Shown here: positions 28,685 through 36,903 of the stretch, piece by piece
How the letters are laid out: each line of letters begins with the position of its first letter
Position numbering within the stretch: position 1 is the stretch's first letter
Assembly: GCF_002760245.1 (NCBI RefSeq)
Contig: NZ_ASCA01000006.1
Coordinates: 1-64,000, forward strand
Source: Streptococcus suis YS161
Lineage (GTDB): Bacteria; Bacillota; Bacilli; Lactobacillales; Streptococcaceae
Reading direction: 5' to 3'
DNA length: 64,000 nt
Notes under the pieces: generated by a model
What the model was told of the DNA's origin: nothing
Database searches by the model: none
Seen by the model: only the letters and a program-made list of their open reading frames with translations
Translations under genes and position numbers: made by a program

Positions 28685-29536
28685 TCACGCTTTCACTTCA
28701 TAGCCCATCAAAAGTCCGCCTTCTTCAGCATAGAAAGAGCAAAGACCAGATGTAGCTACTTCTTCAATGGTTGCATTAGCAAATTCGGTTTTGACCAAGT
28801 CTGAAAACTGTTGGAAAAATTTGTCATTATTGCGGTGGGCCATGACGATACGACCTCCATCATAGCCTGCTTTTTTCATTTCTTCAAAGGCTGCTGTCAC
28901 AGATTTCTTATGACCACGCGCCTTTTGAAGCAACTCTAATTTTCCTTCAGCACTTGCCTCACCAACCATACGGATATTGAGAAGACCAACGACAGTGCCT
29001 ACCAATTTGCTCAGTCTTCCATTCTTAACAAGATTATCAACCTTAGCTAAAACAAAGAGGAGCTTACTGTGTTCCCGATAGTGAGTTATCGCTTCTACTA
29101 CTTGTGGAAAATCTAGTCCTGCACCAATTAAGCGATTGATTTCGTCAACAAGTAAATCCATTTTCCCACTGGCTGACAAACTATCTATCAAATGGATATT
29201 CACATTCGGATGCTCTTCGATATACATATCCCTAGCTACACGTGCCGCATTAAAACTACCCGATAGCCCACCTGTAATCGTCACAACGATAATGTTCTCA
29301 GCTCCCTCAAAAGCTGCCTGATAAGCCTGCGGACTTGGGCACGCAGACCCCGCTGCAGACTTAGATGCTTCCATCACCTCCATCATGTGATCAATATCCA
29401 AGCTTGCATCATCAACAAATGCTTGTTCTCCAACTTGGATGGTAAGTGGCACACTAATAAATTCAGTGTCCGGAGCTAGATTAGCTAATTGACGATAGTC
29501 GCAGCCCGAATCTGCAACAATTTTCCATTTTGACAT
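28685..29536 (-). CDS. DegV family fatty-acid-binding protein (S. suis orfZ)
   Basis: 283 aa two-domain DegV fold. The N-terminus KIVADSGCDY holds the ligand-binding Asp/Ser region. The family motif SACPSPQAY appears as AGSACPSPQAY, and TITGGLSGSFNAAR completes the fatty-acid pocket. DegV (FakB) proteins present fatty acids to the FakA kinase for phospholipid synthesis. The gene matches orfZ of the S. suis cps upstream region and is divergent from the small TetR gene. Confidence 0.9.
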   Translation of the reverse strand: MSKWKIVADSGCDYRQLANLAPDTEFISVPLTIQVGEQAFVDDASLDIDHMMEVMEASKSAAGSACPSPQAYQAAFEGAENIIVVTITGGLSGSFNAARVARDMYIEEHPNVNIHLIDSLSASGKMDLLVDEINRLIGAGLDFPQVVEAITHYREHSKLLFVLAKVDNLVKNGRLSKLVGTVVGLLNIRMVGEASAEGKLELLQKARGHKKSVTAAFEEMKKAGYDGGRIVMAHRNNDKFFQQFSDLVKTEFANATIEEVATSGLCSFYAEEGGLLMGYEVKA

Positions 29537-29567
29537 AATATTCTCATTTCCAATTTTACTTTTTTAT

Positions 29568-29596
29568 TTGACAATAAATCTCTATTTACTTACAAT
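29568..29596 (+). promoter_or_regulatory. Promoter of the small TetR-type gene
   Basis: TTGACA at 29568-29573, a 17 bp spacer and TACAAT at 29591-29596. This is a near-consensus promoter directed at the gene starting at 29663. Confidence 0.75.
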
Positions 29597-29615
29597 TATA
29601 TCATTAAACTACCCT

Positions 29616-29639
29616 ATCTGAAAGCATTTTCTTTCAGAT
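29616..29639. promoter_or_regulatory. Candidate operator of the TetR-type regulator
   Basis: ATCTGAAAG-catttt-CTTTCAGAT, a perfect 9 bp inverted repeat with 6 bp spacer. It lies 20 bp after the -10 box and 24 bp before the start codon. This is the usual place for TetR autoregulation. Confidence 0.55.
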
Positions 29640-29662
29640 GTGACACTCGGAAAAGGAAAACT

Positions 29663-30067
29663 ATGGCAGGTCGTAAAATTTCACCCCAATCTTTGAAAAA
29701 CCTCTATCAATCAAATAAAGAAGCGAATCAACTGACTAAGGAATCAATAGAAACTGCTCTGCTATTTCTCCTAGAGAAAAAGGAGCTCAAGCAAATTTCG
29801 GTATCTGAATTGGTCCGAAAAGCTGGTGTGTCACGCAATGCCTTCTACCGCAATTACAAGTCCAAGGAAGAAATCCTTGAAGACTACTACGAACGGACTT
29901 CCAGCAACCTTAAAAAGAAATGGCATGATTTGCAGGACAAGGTTCAAAAGGACGGCGTCAAGCAAAGCTTTGCAGATTTTGTCCAGGAACAAAAACGCAA
30001 GGCAGAGCAAAGCAAGGCCCTGTCCAACGTCAGTCAATGGATCAAGGAAAAAACAAAACGGGATTAA
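29663..30067 (+). CDS. Short TetR/AcrR family transcriptional regulator
   Basis: 134 aa. The helix-turn-helix KQISVSELVRKAGVSRNAFYRNYKSKEEIL lies at about residues 40-68 and matches TetR proteins well. The ligand-binding domain is very short: TetR proteins are usually 180-220 aa, so this is a DNA-binding domain with a helical tail rich in Lys. AAAGGAAAACT precedes the ATG. It probably represses its own gene through the palindrome upstream and perhaps the divergent degV gene. Confidence 0.8.
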   Translation: MAGRKISPQSLKNLYQSNKEANQLTKESIETALLFLLEKKELKQISVSELVRKAGVSRNAFYRNYKSKEEILEDYYERTSSNLKKKWHDLQDKVQKDGVKQSFADFVQEQKRKAEQSKALSNVSQWIKEKTKRD

Positions 30068-30083
30068 AAGTCCCGTTTTTTGC
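30054..30083. terminator. Bidirectional terminator between tetR-type gene and proC
   Basis: AAAACGGGA-ttaaaag-TCCCGTTTTTT. It overlaps the tetR-type stop codon. T runs on both strands serve both converging genes. Confidence 0.85.
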
Positions 30084-30089
30084 TGTCTT

Positions 30090-30875
30090 CTATTTTTTGC
30101 CTAATTTTCTAGTCTTTTTGAGGGCGGCGGCGACTGCCTTAATAATGGCGTAACGGAAGCCTTCTTTTTCAAGGGCTACCACGCCTGCGATAGTCGAGCC
30201 GCCTGGCGAGGTCACTTCTTGTCTCAGCTGAGCTGGGTGCTTGTCGCTATTCAAGACCATCTGGGCAGTTCCAGCCAAGGTTTGTGCAGCCAGAACCTTG
30301 GCATCTTGAGCCGTCAGCCCGTTTTGCACACCGGCATCTGTCAGAGCCTCAATCATCTGATAGACAAAGGCTGGTCCGCAGCCTGCGATAGCCGTTGCTG
30401 CGTCGATCAGGCTCTCTGGCACCTGCTGGACCTTGCCTGATTTTTCTAGGATTTGTTCCAATAGCGGAGCGAGCTCTTGATTGACCAAGCTATAGGTTGT
30501 CATGCCTTGGCCGATAGCGACCGGTGTATTGGGCATAATACGAATGATCTTGTCTGCCAATACATATTCTGCCAGGCTGTCAAGGGGCACACCCGCTGCC
30601 ATAGAAATCCAGATAGCTGACGGATTCTGGCTAATCTGATCCTGCAAGCCTGACAAGACTGTCTGAATCAGGTGAGGCTTGACCCCAAGGAAAATGACCT
30701 CAGCCTGCTCTGCTATTTCCCTATTAGAAAAAAGCTGACCGCCTACCTTCTCTTGAAGAGCCTGGGCTTTTGCTGGGTTGTGGTCGCTGAGGAGGAGCTG
30801 GGTGTCTGGTAGTTGGCTGACCGCTTGGGCCAGGGCAGCTCCCATATTGCCCAGTCCGATAAATCCAATCTTCAT
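30090..30875 (-). CDS. proC: Pyrroline-5-carboxylate reductase
   Basis: 261 aa, last step of proline synthesis: P5C to proline with NAD(P)H, in the cytoplasm. MKIGFIGLGNMGAALAQA is the Rossmann start, IRIMPNTPVAIGQGMT follows, and the C-terminal signature LRQEVTSPGGSTIAGV is complete. It lies 9 bp downstream of proA in the proB-proA-proC operon, so the whole proline route from glutamate is encoded here. Confidence 0.95.
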   Translation of the reverse strand: MKIGFIGLGNMGAALAQAVSQLPDTQLLLSDHNPAKAQALQEKVGGQLFSNREIAEQAEVIFLGVKPHLIQTVLSGLQDQISQNPSAIWISMAAGVPLDSLAEYVLADKIIRIMPNTPVAIGQGMTTYSLVNQELAPLLEQILEKSGKVQQVPESLIDAATAIAGCGPAFVYQMIEALTDAGVQNGLTAQDAKVLAAQTLAGTAQMVLNSDKHPAQLRQEVTSPGGSTIAGVVALEKEGFRYAIIKAVAAALKKTRKLGKK

Positions 30876-30884
30876 CTTACCCTC

Positions 30885-32123
30885 CTAACGAATGTGGCCG
30901 TCGCCTGTGATGATGTACTTGTAAGTGGTCATTTCACGCAAGCCCATTGGACCACGGGCGTGCATCTTCTGGGTGGAAATACCTAACTCGCAGCCCAGAC
31001 CGAACTCGCCACCGTCTGTGAAGCGGGTCGAGGCATTGACATAGACTGCCGCCGAATCCACATAGAGAGTAAAACGCTCTGCCGTCTGGCTATTTTCCGT
31101 CACAATGGCCTCGCTGTGCCCTGTCGAGTGTTGAGCGATGTGGCTGATAGCCTCTTCTACATTTGAAACAACTTTGACAGCCAGGACATAGTCCAGAAAT
31201 TCTGTATCAAAATCTTGATCGCCTGCCGGTGTGGATTGGTTGAGAAGAGCCTGGGCCTGATTGTCAGCACGTAGCTCCACCTGACCAGCCAGAGCTTCCT
31301 CCAAGCGAGGTAGGAATTGGCTGGCAATTTCTTCATGGACTAGCAATACCTCTGCTGAATTGCAGACAGATGGGCGACTGGTTTTGGCATTGACCACAAT
31401 CTGAAGAGCCTTATCCAAATCCGCATCCTTATCTACATAGACATGGCAGATACCTGTGCCTGTTTCGATAACAGGCACAGTCGCATTTTCAACGACGGCT
31501 TGAATGAGTCCTGCACCGCCACGTGGCACCAAGAGGTCAATCTTGCCTTTGGCAGTCATCAACTCGGTCGCAGAGGCACGGCTGGTATCTTGGACTAGCT
31601 CGATGACCTTTGGCGAAAGACCAGCTTGCTCCAAACCAGCTTTGAGGGCCGTGACAATAGCCTGGGCCGAATGAAAAGCTTCTTTGCCACCACGCAAGAT
31701 GACCGCATTACCACTCTTGATGGCCAAGGCAGCGGCATCTGAGGTCACATTTGGACGGCTTTCGTAAATCATCCCTACCAATCCAAAGGGAATGGATTTC
31801 TTGCAGATGTTCAAGCCGTCTGCCCGAGTGGATTCTTCCAAGACTAGCCCGACAGGATCTAGCAAGCCAATCAAGGCACGAATGCCATCTGCCATGGCTT
31901 CAATCCGCTCAGCAGTCAGGAGCAATCGGTCCTGCATAACTTGGCTGATTTTTCCTTGGGCATTTTCCATGTCGGTGGCATTGCCTGCTAAAATTGCCTC
32001 AGTCTGAGCAACCAACTGGTCTGCCATGGCTGATAGGGCCTGGTTTTTCTGTTCGGTTGTTGCCAGATTGATAGAGGCCTTATGGACCAATAAACTGTCT
32101 AATAATGCTTGTGTTGTTGTCAT
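30885..32123 (-). CDS. proA: Glutamate-5-semialdehyde dehydrogenase
   Basis: 412 aa. Reduces gamma-glutamyl phosphate to glutamate semialdehyde. Family features include [18 protein letters not shown], an [14 protein letters not shown] segment with the catalytic Cys, and C-terminal [17 protein letters not shown] 32123 follows AGGAGAAAA. A 268 bp hairpin-rich BOX-like element separates it from proB, so its expression may differ from proB. Confidence 0.95.
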   Translation of the reverse strand: MTTTQALLDSLLVHKASINLATTEQKNQALSAMADQLVAQTEAILAGNATDMENAQGKISQVMQDRLLLTAERIEAMADGIRALIGLLDPVGLVLEESTRADGLNICKKSIPFGLVGMIYESRPNVTSDAAALAIKSGNAVILRGGKEAFHSAQAIVTALKAGLEQAGLSPKVIELVQDTSRASATELMTAKGKIDLLVPRGGAGLIQAVVENATVPVIETGTGICHVYVDKDADLDKALQIVVNAKTSRPSVCNSAEVLLVHEEIASQFLPRLEEALAGQVELRADNQAQALLNQSTPAGDQDFDTEFLDYVLAVKVVSNVEEAISHIAQHSTGHSEAIVTENSQTAERFTLYVDSAAVYVNASTRFTDGGEFGLGCELGISTQKMHARGPMGLREMTTYKYIITGDGHIR

Positions 32124-32140
32124 ATTTTTCTCCTATTTGG

Positions 32141-32408
32141 TCTTTCAGTTTGCTTTTAGTACTTGCTCCAACAGTCTAGGAATAGACTGTTGGAGGTCAG
32201 AAATAAAGCGAATGATGTTCGCACCAAAAGCTGCAGGCTGCTTGTACAGTCGAGTGACTGTACAAGGTTGGAGATTGCACTTGCGAAGCAAGTTACTTCT
32301 ACCAAGTACGGCAAAGCGAGTTCAAACAATCTAGTAGAGTGTTTGAAGTTGGAAATAAGGAAACGAAGTTTCCTCATACGTCCAAGCAATAAAAAATATA
32401 CTGAATGA
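32141..32408 (-). repeat. BOX-like hairpin-rich repeat in the proB-proA gap
   Basis: About 268 bp with imperfect ends GTCTTTCAGT and ACTGAATGAC. Internal hairpins are CCAACAGTCT/AGACTGTTGG, CTTGTACAGTC/GACTGTACAAG, ACTTGC/GCAAGT, TTCAAAC/GTTTGAA and GGAAAC/GTTTCC. Its right half is homologous to the element at 55009-55222: same order, similar loops, partly different stems. It fills the whole space between the proB stop and the proA ribosome binding site. Confidence 0.8.
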
Positions 32409-33485
32409 CTATAAACTAACCCAATCGTTGCGGTGAATCAACACGCCCTCTGCTCTGCCATTTGCCAACTGGTCCTGCAAGTCCTTGGAGGACAGTTTGA
32501 CCCGTCCTTTACCAATCAAGCAGTGGTCTGCTTGACTGTAAACTTCCACGACCTGTCCTACTTCAAAGTCGCCTTCTAGGGCTCTGACTCCTGCTGCTAA
32601 CAAACTGCGGCCTTGGTGCAACATGGCATCAACCGCTCCTGCATCCACTTCAACCGCCGCGTCTGTCCGAGCGTAGAAAGCCATCCACTGCTTGCGTTGG
32701 TTCATGGCGTGGTCGTCCGCTAAAAAGAGGGTGCCACGGTTGGTTTGAGTAACCGCTTGTAGAAGGGCCGTATCCTCTTTTGAAGAGCAGATAAAGACAG
32801 GTACGCCTGACTTGGTCGCAATCTGTGCCGCCTGCAATTTGGTAGTCATGCCACCCGTTCCGTTGGACGATCCTGCTCCTGCTGCCATGGCAAATAAGTC
32901 TTCCGTAATTTCCGTAATCTCTGGCAAATGTTTGGCATTGGGGTCGCTGTTAGGATTGGCCGTGTAAAGGCCATCCACATCCGTCAAAAGCACCAAGAGG
33001 TCCGCTTTCAAGAGAGAAGCCACCTGAGCAGACAGGGTATCATTGTCCCCCACCTTAATCTCCTCAATGGCAATGGTATCATTTTCATTGATAATGGGAA
33101 TAGCTCGTTGTTTCAGCAAGACCTGCAAGGCCTGAGAGGCATTCTGATAACGTCTAGCATCCGCAAAATCATCCTGGGTCAGCAAAATCTGAGCCGACAC
33201 AATGCCATCTTTCATCAGATTTTGCGTATATTCCTCAATCAGCAAGCCCTGACCAACCGCCGCAGAAGCCTGTTTCTCCGCAATCTTAGTCGGCCGCTTG
33301 TCAAAGCCCAATCTCCGAAAACCAGCAGCAATCGAACCAGATGTTACTAGTACAATCTGATAACCCTTCTGGTGCAACTGTGCCAGCTGATTGGTAATCC
33401 GAGCGATTTTGATACGGTCCAAACTCCCATTTTCTTGCGTCAGAGAACTTGTCCCGACCTTAAATACAATTGTTTTTTCTGTCAT
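32409..33485 (-). CDS. proB: Glutamate 5-kinase with PUA domain
   Basis: 358 aa. Phosphorylates glutamate with ATP, the first and feedback-inhibited step of proline synthesis. The kinase domain starts [16 protein letters not shown] and includes [17 protein letters not shown] and [14 protein letters not shown]-terminal PUA domain follows from about residue 270. Its stop codon touches the BOX-like element. It is the first gene of the pro operon. Confidence 0.95.
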   Translation of the reverse strand: MTEKTIVFKVGTSSLTQENGSLDRIKIARITNQLAQLHQKGYQIVLVTSGSIAAGFRRLGFDKRPTKIAEKQASAAVGQGLLIEEYTQNLMKDGIVSAQILLTQDDFADARRYQNASQALQVLLKQRAIPIINENDTIAIEEIKVGDNDTLSAQVASLLKADLLVLLTDVDGLYTANPNSDPNAKHLPEITEITEDLFAMAAGAGSSNGTGGMTTKLQAAQIATKSGVPVFICSSKEDTALLQAVTQTNRGTLFLADDHAMNQRKQWMAFYARTDAAVEVDAGAVDAMLHQGRSLLAAGVRALEGDFEVGQVVEVYSQADHCLIGKGRVKLSSKDLQDQLANGRAEGVLIHRNDWVSL

Positions 33486-33617
33486 AATCTCTTCTCACAA
33501 AAACTAATATTTGGAAAATTATACCATATTTTAATCATAAAGAAAATCACTGTTATTCGGCAAGGAGAGAGGGAATAGATTCCTAATCATGAGTAGCATT
33601 AAAAAAACGCTGGAAAC

Positions 33618-33642
33618 AAAAGGAAGCCTTGTGGCTCCCTTT
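33618..33642 (-). terminator. Terminator of the dinG-like gene
   Basis: AAAGGgAGCC-acaa-GGCTtCCTTT on the minus strand followed by TG and a T run. It lies a few bases past the stop codon at 33647. Confidence 0.7.
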
Positions 33643-33646
33643 CAAC

Positions 33647-36115
33647 TTATTCAAAAAAACCTTGAATAGCTCCTTCTATTTCTTTCGCATCCACACTTAA
33701 CATTGAATAATCTTTCTCAAAGAAGGACAGAATTTGCTGTCCATAGCGTTTGGTGTGAACACGCGGGTCCAAAACCAAGACTAGTGAATCTTGTTTGTCA
33801 TGGCGATTGGTACGACCGATGGCTTGTTTGAGCTTAATCATCATCATAGGCAGGCTGTAATCATAAAATGGATTTTTCCCTTCTTCACGCAGATGGTGAT
33901 TGATTTTTTGCACAAACCGGTCCTTTGGATTGTCAAATGGGAGCCTTGTAATAACCTGAATCAATTGGTCCTGACTGGCAAAGTCAACGCCCTCCCAAAA
34001 TACACCTGTGCCGAGTAAAATTTGGCATTCCCCTCGTTCAAATTTGCGTTTGAGAGTCATTTCCTGTCCATGCTTGTGCTGGGCTAGGTGAGGAATGTTA
34101 TTGCCTTCTAACAAATCCGACACCTGCAAGAGCAGAGAAATCGATGTGAACAAGACCAAAATCGGTCGTCCCAGCTCTGCTATTTCTCCTAAAGTAGTAG
34201 CCAAATAAGCTGCATGCTCCTCCTTGGTCCAAGCGAGGATATCAGGGAGATGGGTCGGAAAAAGCAGCTGCTGGTTGGTCACAGTTTGAGTCGGTATCAA
34301 ATCCAAGGTGACCTGCTCAAAGCCCAGCAAATCCGCCAGACTGACCTTTTTGCTGATGGTCAAGGTTGCGCTGATGCAGAAAATCTTAGTATCTGGCAGG
34401 TAGTTGGTCGCATTTAGAAGGCTGTCCTTGGAGCCCCGCAAATAGGCAAGCCGCTTTTCTTCTAAATTTTTCTCCTCCAACCAAAAGGTATCGTAATAGT
34501 CTATGAGCTGATGCAAGTCGTTCAAATCAACATCTCCAAGCTCCTCCAGGTTCTGACCAAGTTGATGAAGTTCAGCCTTTTGAACCTCTCGTTGACCATG
34601 CTGACGAAAACGACTCAAAAAGTGGTTGAGTTCAAACTGGCACGACTCATACAAACGTTGGTCCAAAATAGTCGTCGCTCTGCCCTTTTTACTTTGCAAT
34701 ACTTGTAACATACTTGTCAAATCTTGCGAAGCCGTCGCTAGATTTTCAGCAGCCAAGAGAAACTTTTGTGCTTCATCAATCACCACCAGACGCTTATCCA
34801 TGAGAGGATCTTGATCCTTAAGATGGCTGAGAAAGTAAGCGTGGTTGGTAATGAGCAGTCTACTAGAGAGAGCTTGTTGGTTCAATCGTTGCCAAAAATC
34901 CAAGCCCCAAAAAAGACTTTCAGGCTCCAATTTCCCATCGTGGGCAATCTCATCAAAGTAAGCTTGGTAGCGTTGTTTTTGTTTAAGCTCATCCAAATCA
35001 CCTGTCGTGGTTTCGCATAACCAGACAAGCACCTGCATTTTGAATTGATTGACCAGGCGATTATCATCCTGCCTCTGCAGGGTTTTCCAGTAGTTGTCTA
35101 ACTTGATAAAATGCTTGGGCGATTTTAGAGAGACTATGGGAATACGAAATATCTCTTTAAGCTTGCTCCCTTCCTTTTCCATAATCTGCTCTTGAAGGAG
35201 CTTGGTCGGCACGGTGACCAATAAAGGCTGGTCTGACTTAGCAAGTAAAGGCAAGAGATAACCGTAAGTCTTCCCCAAACCTGCCTGCGCTTGGATAAAA
35301 TGCACTTTTTCTTCGTCAGCCAAGCGTTTTTCTACTACTTGAGCAAAAACAGTTTGTTTTTTTCGTTCATGCAAGCCTAGAAGGGCAATATTGGTCGAAA
35401 AATCTTCAGATAATCGGTAGGTTGACTTGATTTCTTCTGGCTTTTTCAAGACCAAGTCATGAATAGATTCTAAATCGTATGATAGATTTTCTGACAGAAC
35501 AGGCACCATCTCATCAATGACCAGACGGGATTCAAAGAGCAGATTGTCCGCCAAATCAAGAATCTTTTCAACAATAGACCTGGGTAAGCTCTTTATTTTC
35601 TCTTGAATTTTGATGAGCAAGCGCGCCGTAGCCATGGCATCTGATATGGCCGTGTGTGCCTGGTCCAAACCCAAGTCCAAATGCTCTGCTAGATTGCCCA
35701 GACTGTATTTATCAAAAGTCGGGAAAAATAATTGTGCCAATTCCACCGTATCCACACGCGGAGTCAGCAATTCATAACCTTCAAAGAAAAGAGCTTCTGC
35801 CAAGAGATTAGCATCAAACTTGACATTATGGGCTACGAAAATAGCATCACCAATCATGTCGTAAATCCTACTTGTAACCTGACCAAAATCTGGAGCCTGA
35901 CTTAGCTGTTGGTCTGTGATACCTGTCAGATTCTTGATATGATCATCCAGTAGCTCATAGGGATTGATGTCCGTTGCATAACTGTCAATGATTTCTCCAT
36001 TTTCAACAAGAACAATCCCGATTTGAATGATTTTTGCATCGGCACCTGTACCAGTTGCTTCCAAATCCACAACGGCATACCGATTGCTTGTTCTTCTGTC
36101 TTTCATACTGTTCAT
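33647..36115 (-). CDS. dinG: Bifunctional DnaQ-family exonuclease/DinG-type helicase
   Basis: 822 aa. The N-terminal 3'-5' exonuclease domain (YAVVDLEATGTGADAKIIQIG, VAHNVKFDANLL, HTAISDAMATARLL) is fused to an XPD/DinG superfamily 2 helicase. Helicase motifs are QAGLGKTYGYLLP (Walker A), VVIDEAQKF (DEAH-like) and the C-terminal QAIGRTNRHD. This fusion is standard in Firmicutes. The longer frame to 36334 is rejected because it runs through the divergent promoter region of the next gene; ATG 36115 has an upstream GAGAGGG. It has a role in DNA repair. Confidence 0.9.
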   Translation of the reverse strand: MNSMKDRRTSNRYAVVDLEATGTGADAKIIQIGIVLVENGEIIDSYATDINPYELLDDHIKNLTGITDQQLSQAPDFGQVTSRIYDMIGDAIFVAHNVKFDANLLAEALFFEGYELLTPRVDTVELAQLFFPTFDKYSLGNLAEHLDLGLDQAHTAISDAMATARLLIKIQEKIKSLPRSIVEKILDLADNLLFESRLVIDEMVPVLSENLSYDLESIHDLVLKKPEEIKSTYRLSEDFSTNIALLGLHERKKQTVFAQVVEKRLADEEKVHFIQAQAGLGKTYGYLLPLLAKSDQPLLVTVPTKLLQEQIMEKEGSKLKEIFRIPIVSLKSPKHFIKLDNYWKTLQRQDDNRLVNQFKMQVLVWLCETTTGDLDELKQKQRYQAYFDEIAHDGKLEPESLFWGLDFWQRLNQQALSSRLLITNHAYFLSHLKDQDPLMDKRLVVIDEAQKFLLAAENLATASQDLTSMLQVLQSKKGRATTILDQRLYESCQFELNHFLSRFRQHGQREVQKAELHQLGQNLEELGDVDLNDLHQLIDYYDTFWLEEKNLEEKRLAYLRGSKDSLLNATNYLPDTKIFCISATLTISKKVSLADLLGFEQVTLDLIPTQTVTNQQLLFPTHLPDILAWTKEEHAAYLATTLGEIAELGRPILVLFTSISLLLQVSDLLEGNNIPHLAQHKHGQEMTLKRKFERGECQILLGTGVFWEGVDFASQDQLIQVITRLPFDNPKDRFVQKINHHLREEGKNPFYDYSLPMMMIKLKQAIGRTNRHDKQDSLVLVLDPRVHTKRYGQQILSFFEKDYSMLSVDAKEIEGAIQGFFE

Positions 36116-36223
36116 TATAGCATATTCCCTCTCATGGAAAAAGCTCCAAACAAATTCCATGAAGTCGTTGGAATTTTTTGTTAGACTACTTATATAAAAA
36201 CTGTTTCTGTGAGGAGAAATACC

Positions 36224-36859
36224 ATGCTTATTCATAAATCTGTCAATCCTGTCGCTTTTCAAAATACCTACTACCTTGAAAATGATACCCATCTGATTAT
36301 CATTGACCCAGGAAGTGACTGGACAAAAATTCAAGCAACTATCGAAAAAATCGGAAAACCAATTTCGGCTATTCTACTTACTCACACTCACTATGACCAT
36401 ATTATGAGTTTGGACATCCTGCGTGAAAGCTACGATTTTCCACCTGTCTATGTGGCTGAAAGTGAAGCCAGCTGGCTCTACACACCAGAGATGAATCTGT
36501 CAGGTCTACCTCGTCATGATGATATGGAAAATGTGGTCTGCCGACCTGCTGAAAACATCTTCCAATACCAAGAAGACTATCAGTTTGACGGTTTTCATTT
36601 CAAGGTTGTACCGACGCCAGGTCATTCTATCGGTGGCGTATCCTTTATCTTTCCAGTAGCCGAAGCCGTCATCACTGGAGACGCACTTTTCCGTGAAACT
36701 GTAGGACGCACAGACCTGCCAACCAGCAACTTTGATGACCTGATTACTGGTATCAGAGAACATATCTTCACCCTGCCAAACCACTACACCGTCCATCCAG
36801 GTCATGGTCAAAATACCAGCGTTGGACATGAGAAAAATTTCAATCCGTTTTTTAGATGA
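36224..36859 (+). CDS. Metallo-beta-lactamase-fold hydrolase (glyoxalase II-like)
   Basis: 211 aa. The metal motif LTHTHYDHI (HxHxDH) is at about residues 60-68. PTPGHSIGGVSF, ITGDALF and VHPGHGQNTSVG give the other ligands. It is close to small YcbL/GloB-type thioester hydrolases. Start 36224 follows GAGGAGAAA and is preferred over a frame extension to 36209. It is divergent from the dinG-like gene, transcribed alone, and ends in a strong terminator. Substrate unknown. Confidence 0.9.
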   Translation: MLIHKSVNPVAFQNTYYLENDTHLIIIDPGSDWTKIQATIEKIGKPISAILLTHTHYDHIMSLDILRESYDFPPVYVAESEASWLYTPEMNLSGLPRHDDMENVVCRPAENIFQYQEDYQFDGFHFKVVPTPGHSIGGVSFIFPVAEAVITGDALFRETVGRTDLPTSNFDDLITGIREHIFTLPNHYTVHPGHGQNTSVGHEKNFNPFFR

Positions 36860-36865
36860 CAAGAA

Positions 36866-36898
36866 AACCTGCCTAGTTCAGATTGAACCAGGCAGGTT
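36866..36898. terminator. Bidirectional terminator between the MBL-fold gene and pepO-like gene
   Basis: AACCTGCCTaGTTC-agatt-GAACcAGGCAGGTT, a near-perfect 14 bp stem between two converging genes. Confidence 0.85.
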
Positions 36899-36903
36899 GT
36901 AAT

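Noticed and set aside
32141-32408. BOX-like element as a CRISPR array or riboswitch
   Set aside because: The internal hairpins are not direct repeats with spacers, and the same element occurs before an unrelated gene at 55009.
36116-36334. 73-codon N-terminal extension of the dinG-like frame
   Set aside because: It crosses the divergent promoter and the start of the MBL-fold gene, and homology begins only after ATG 36115.
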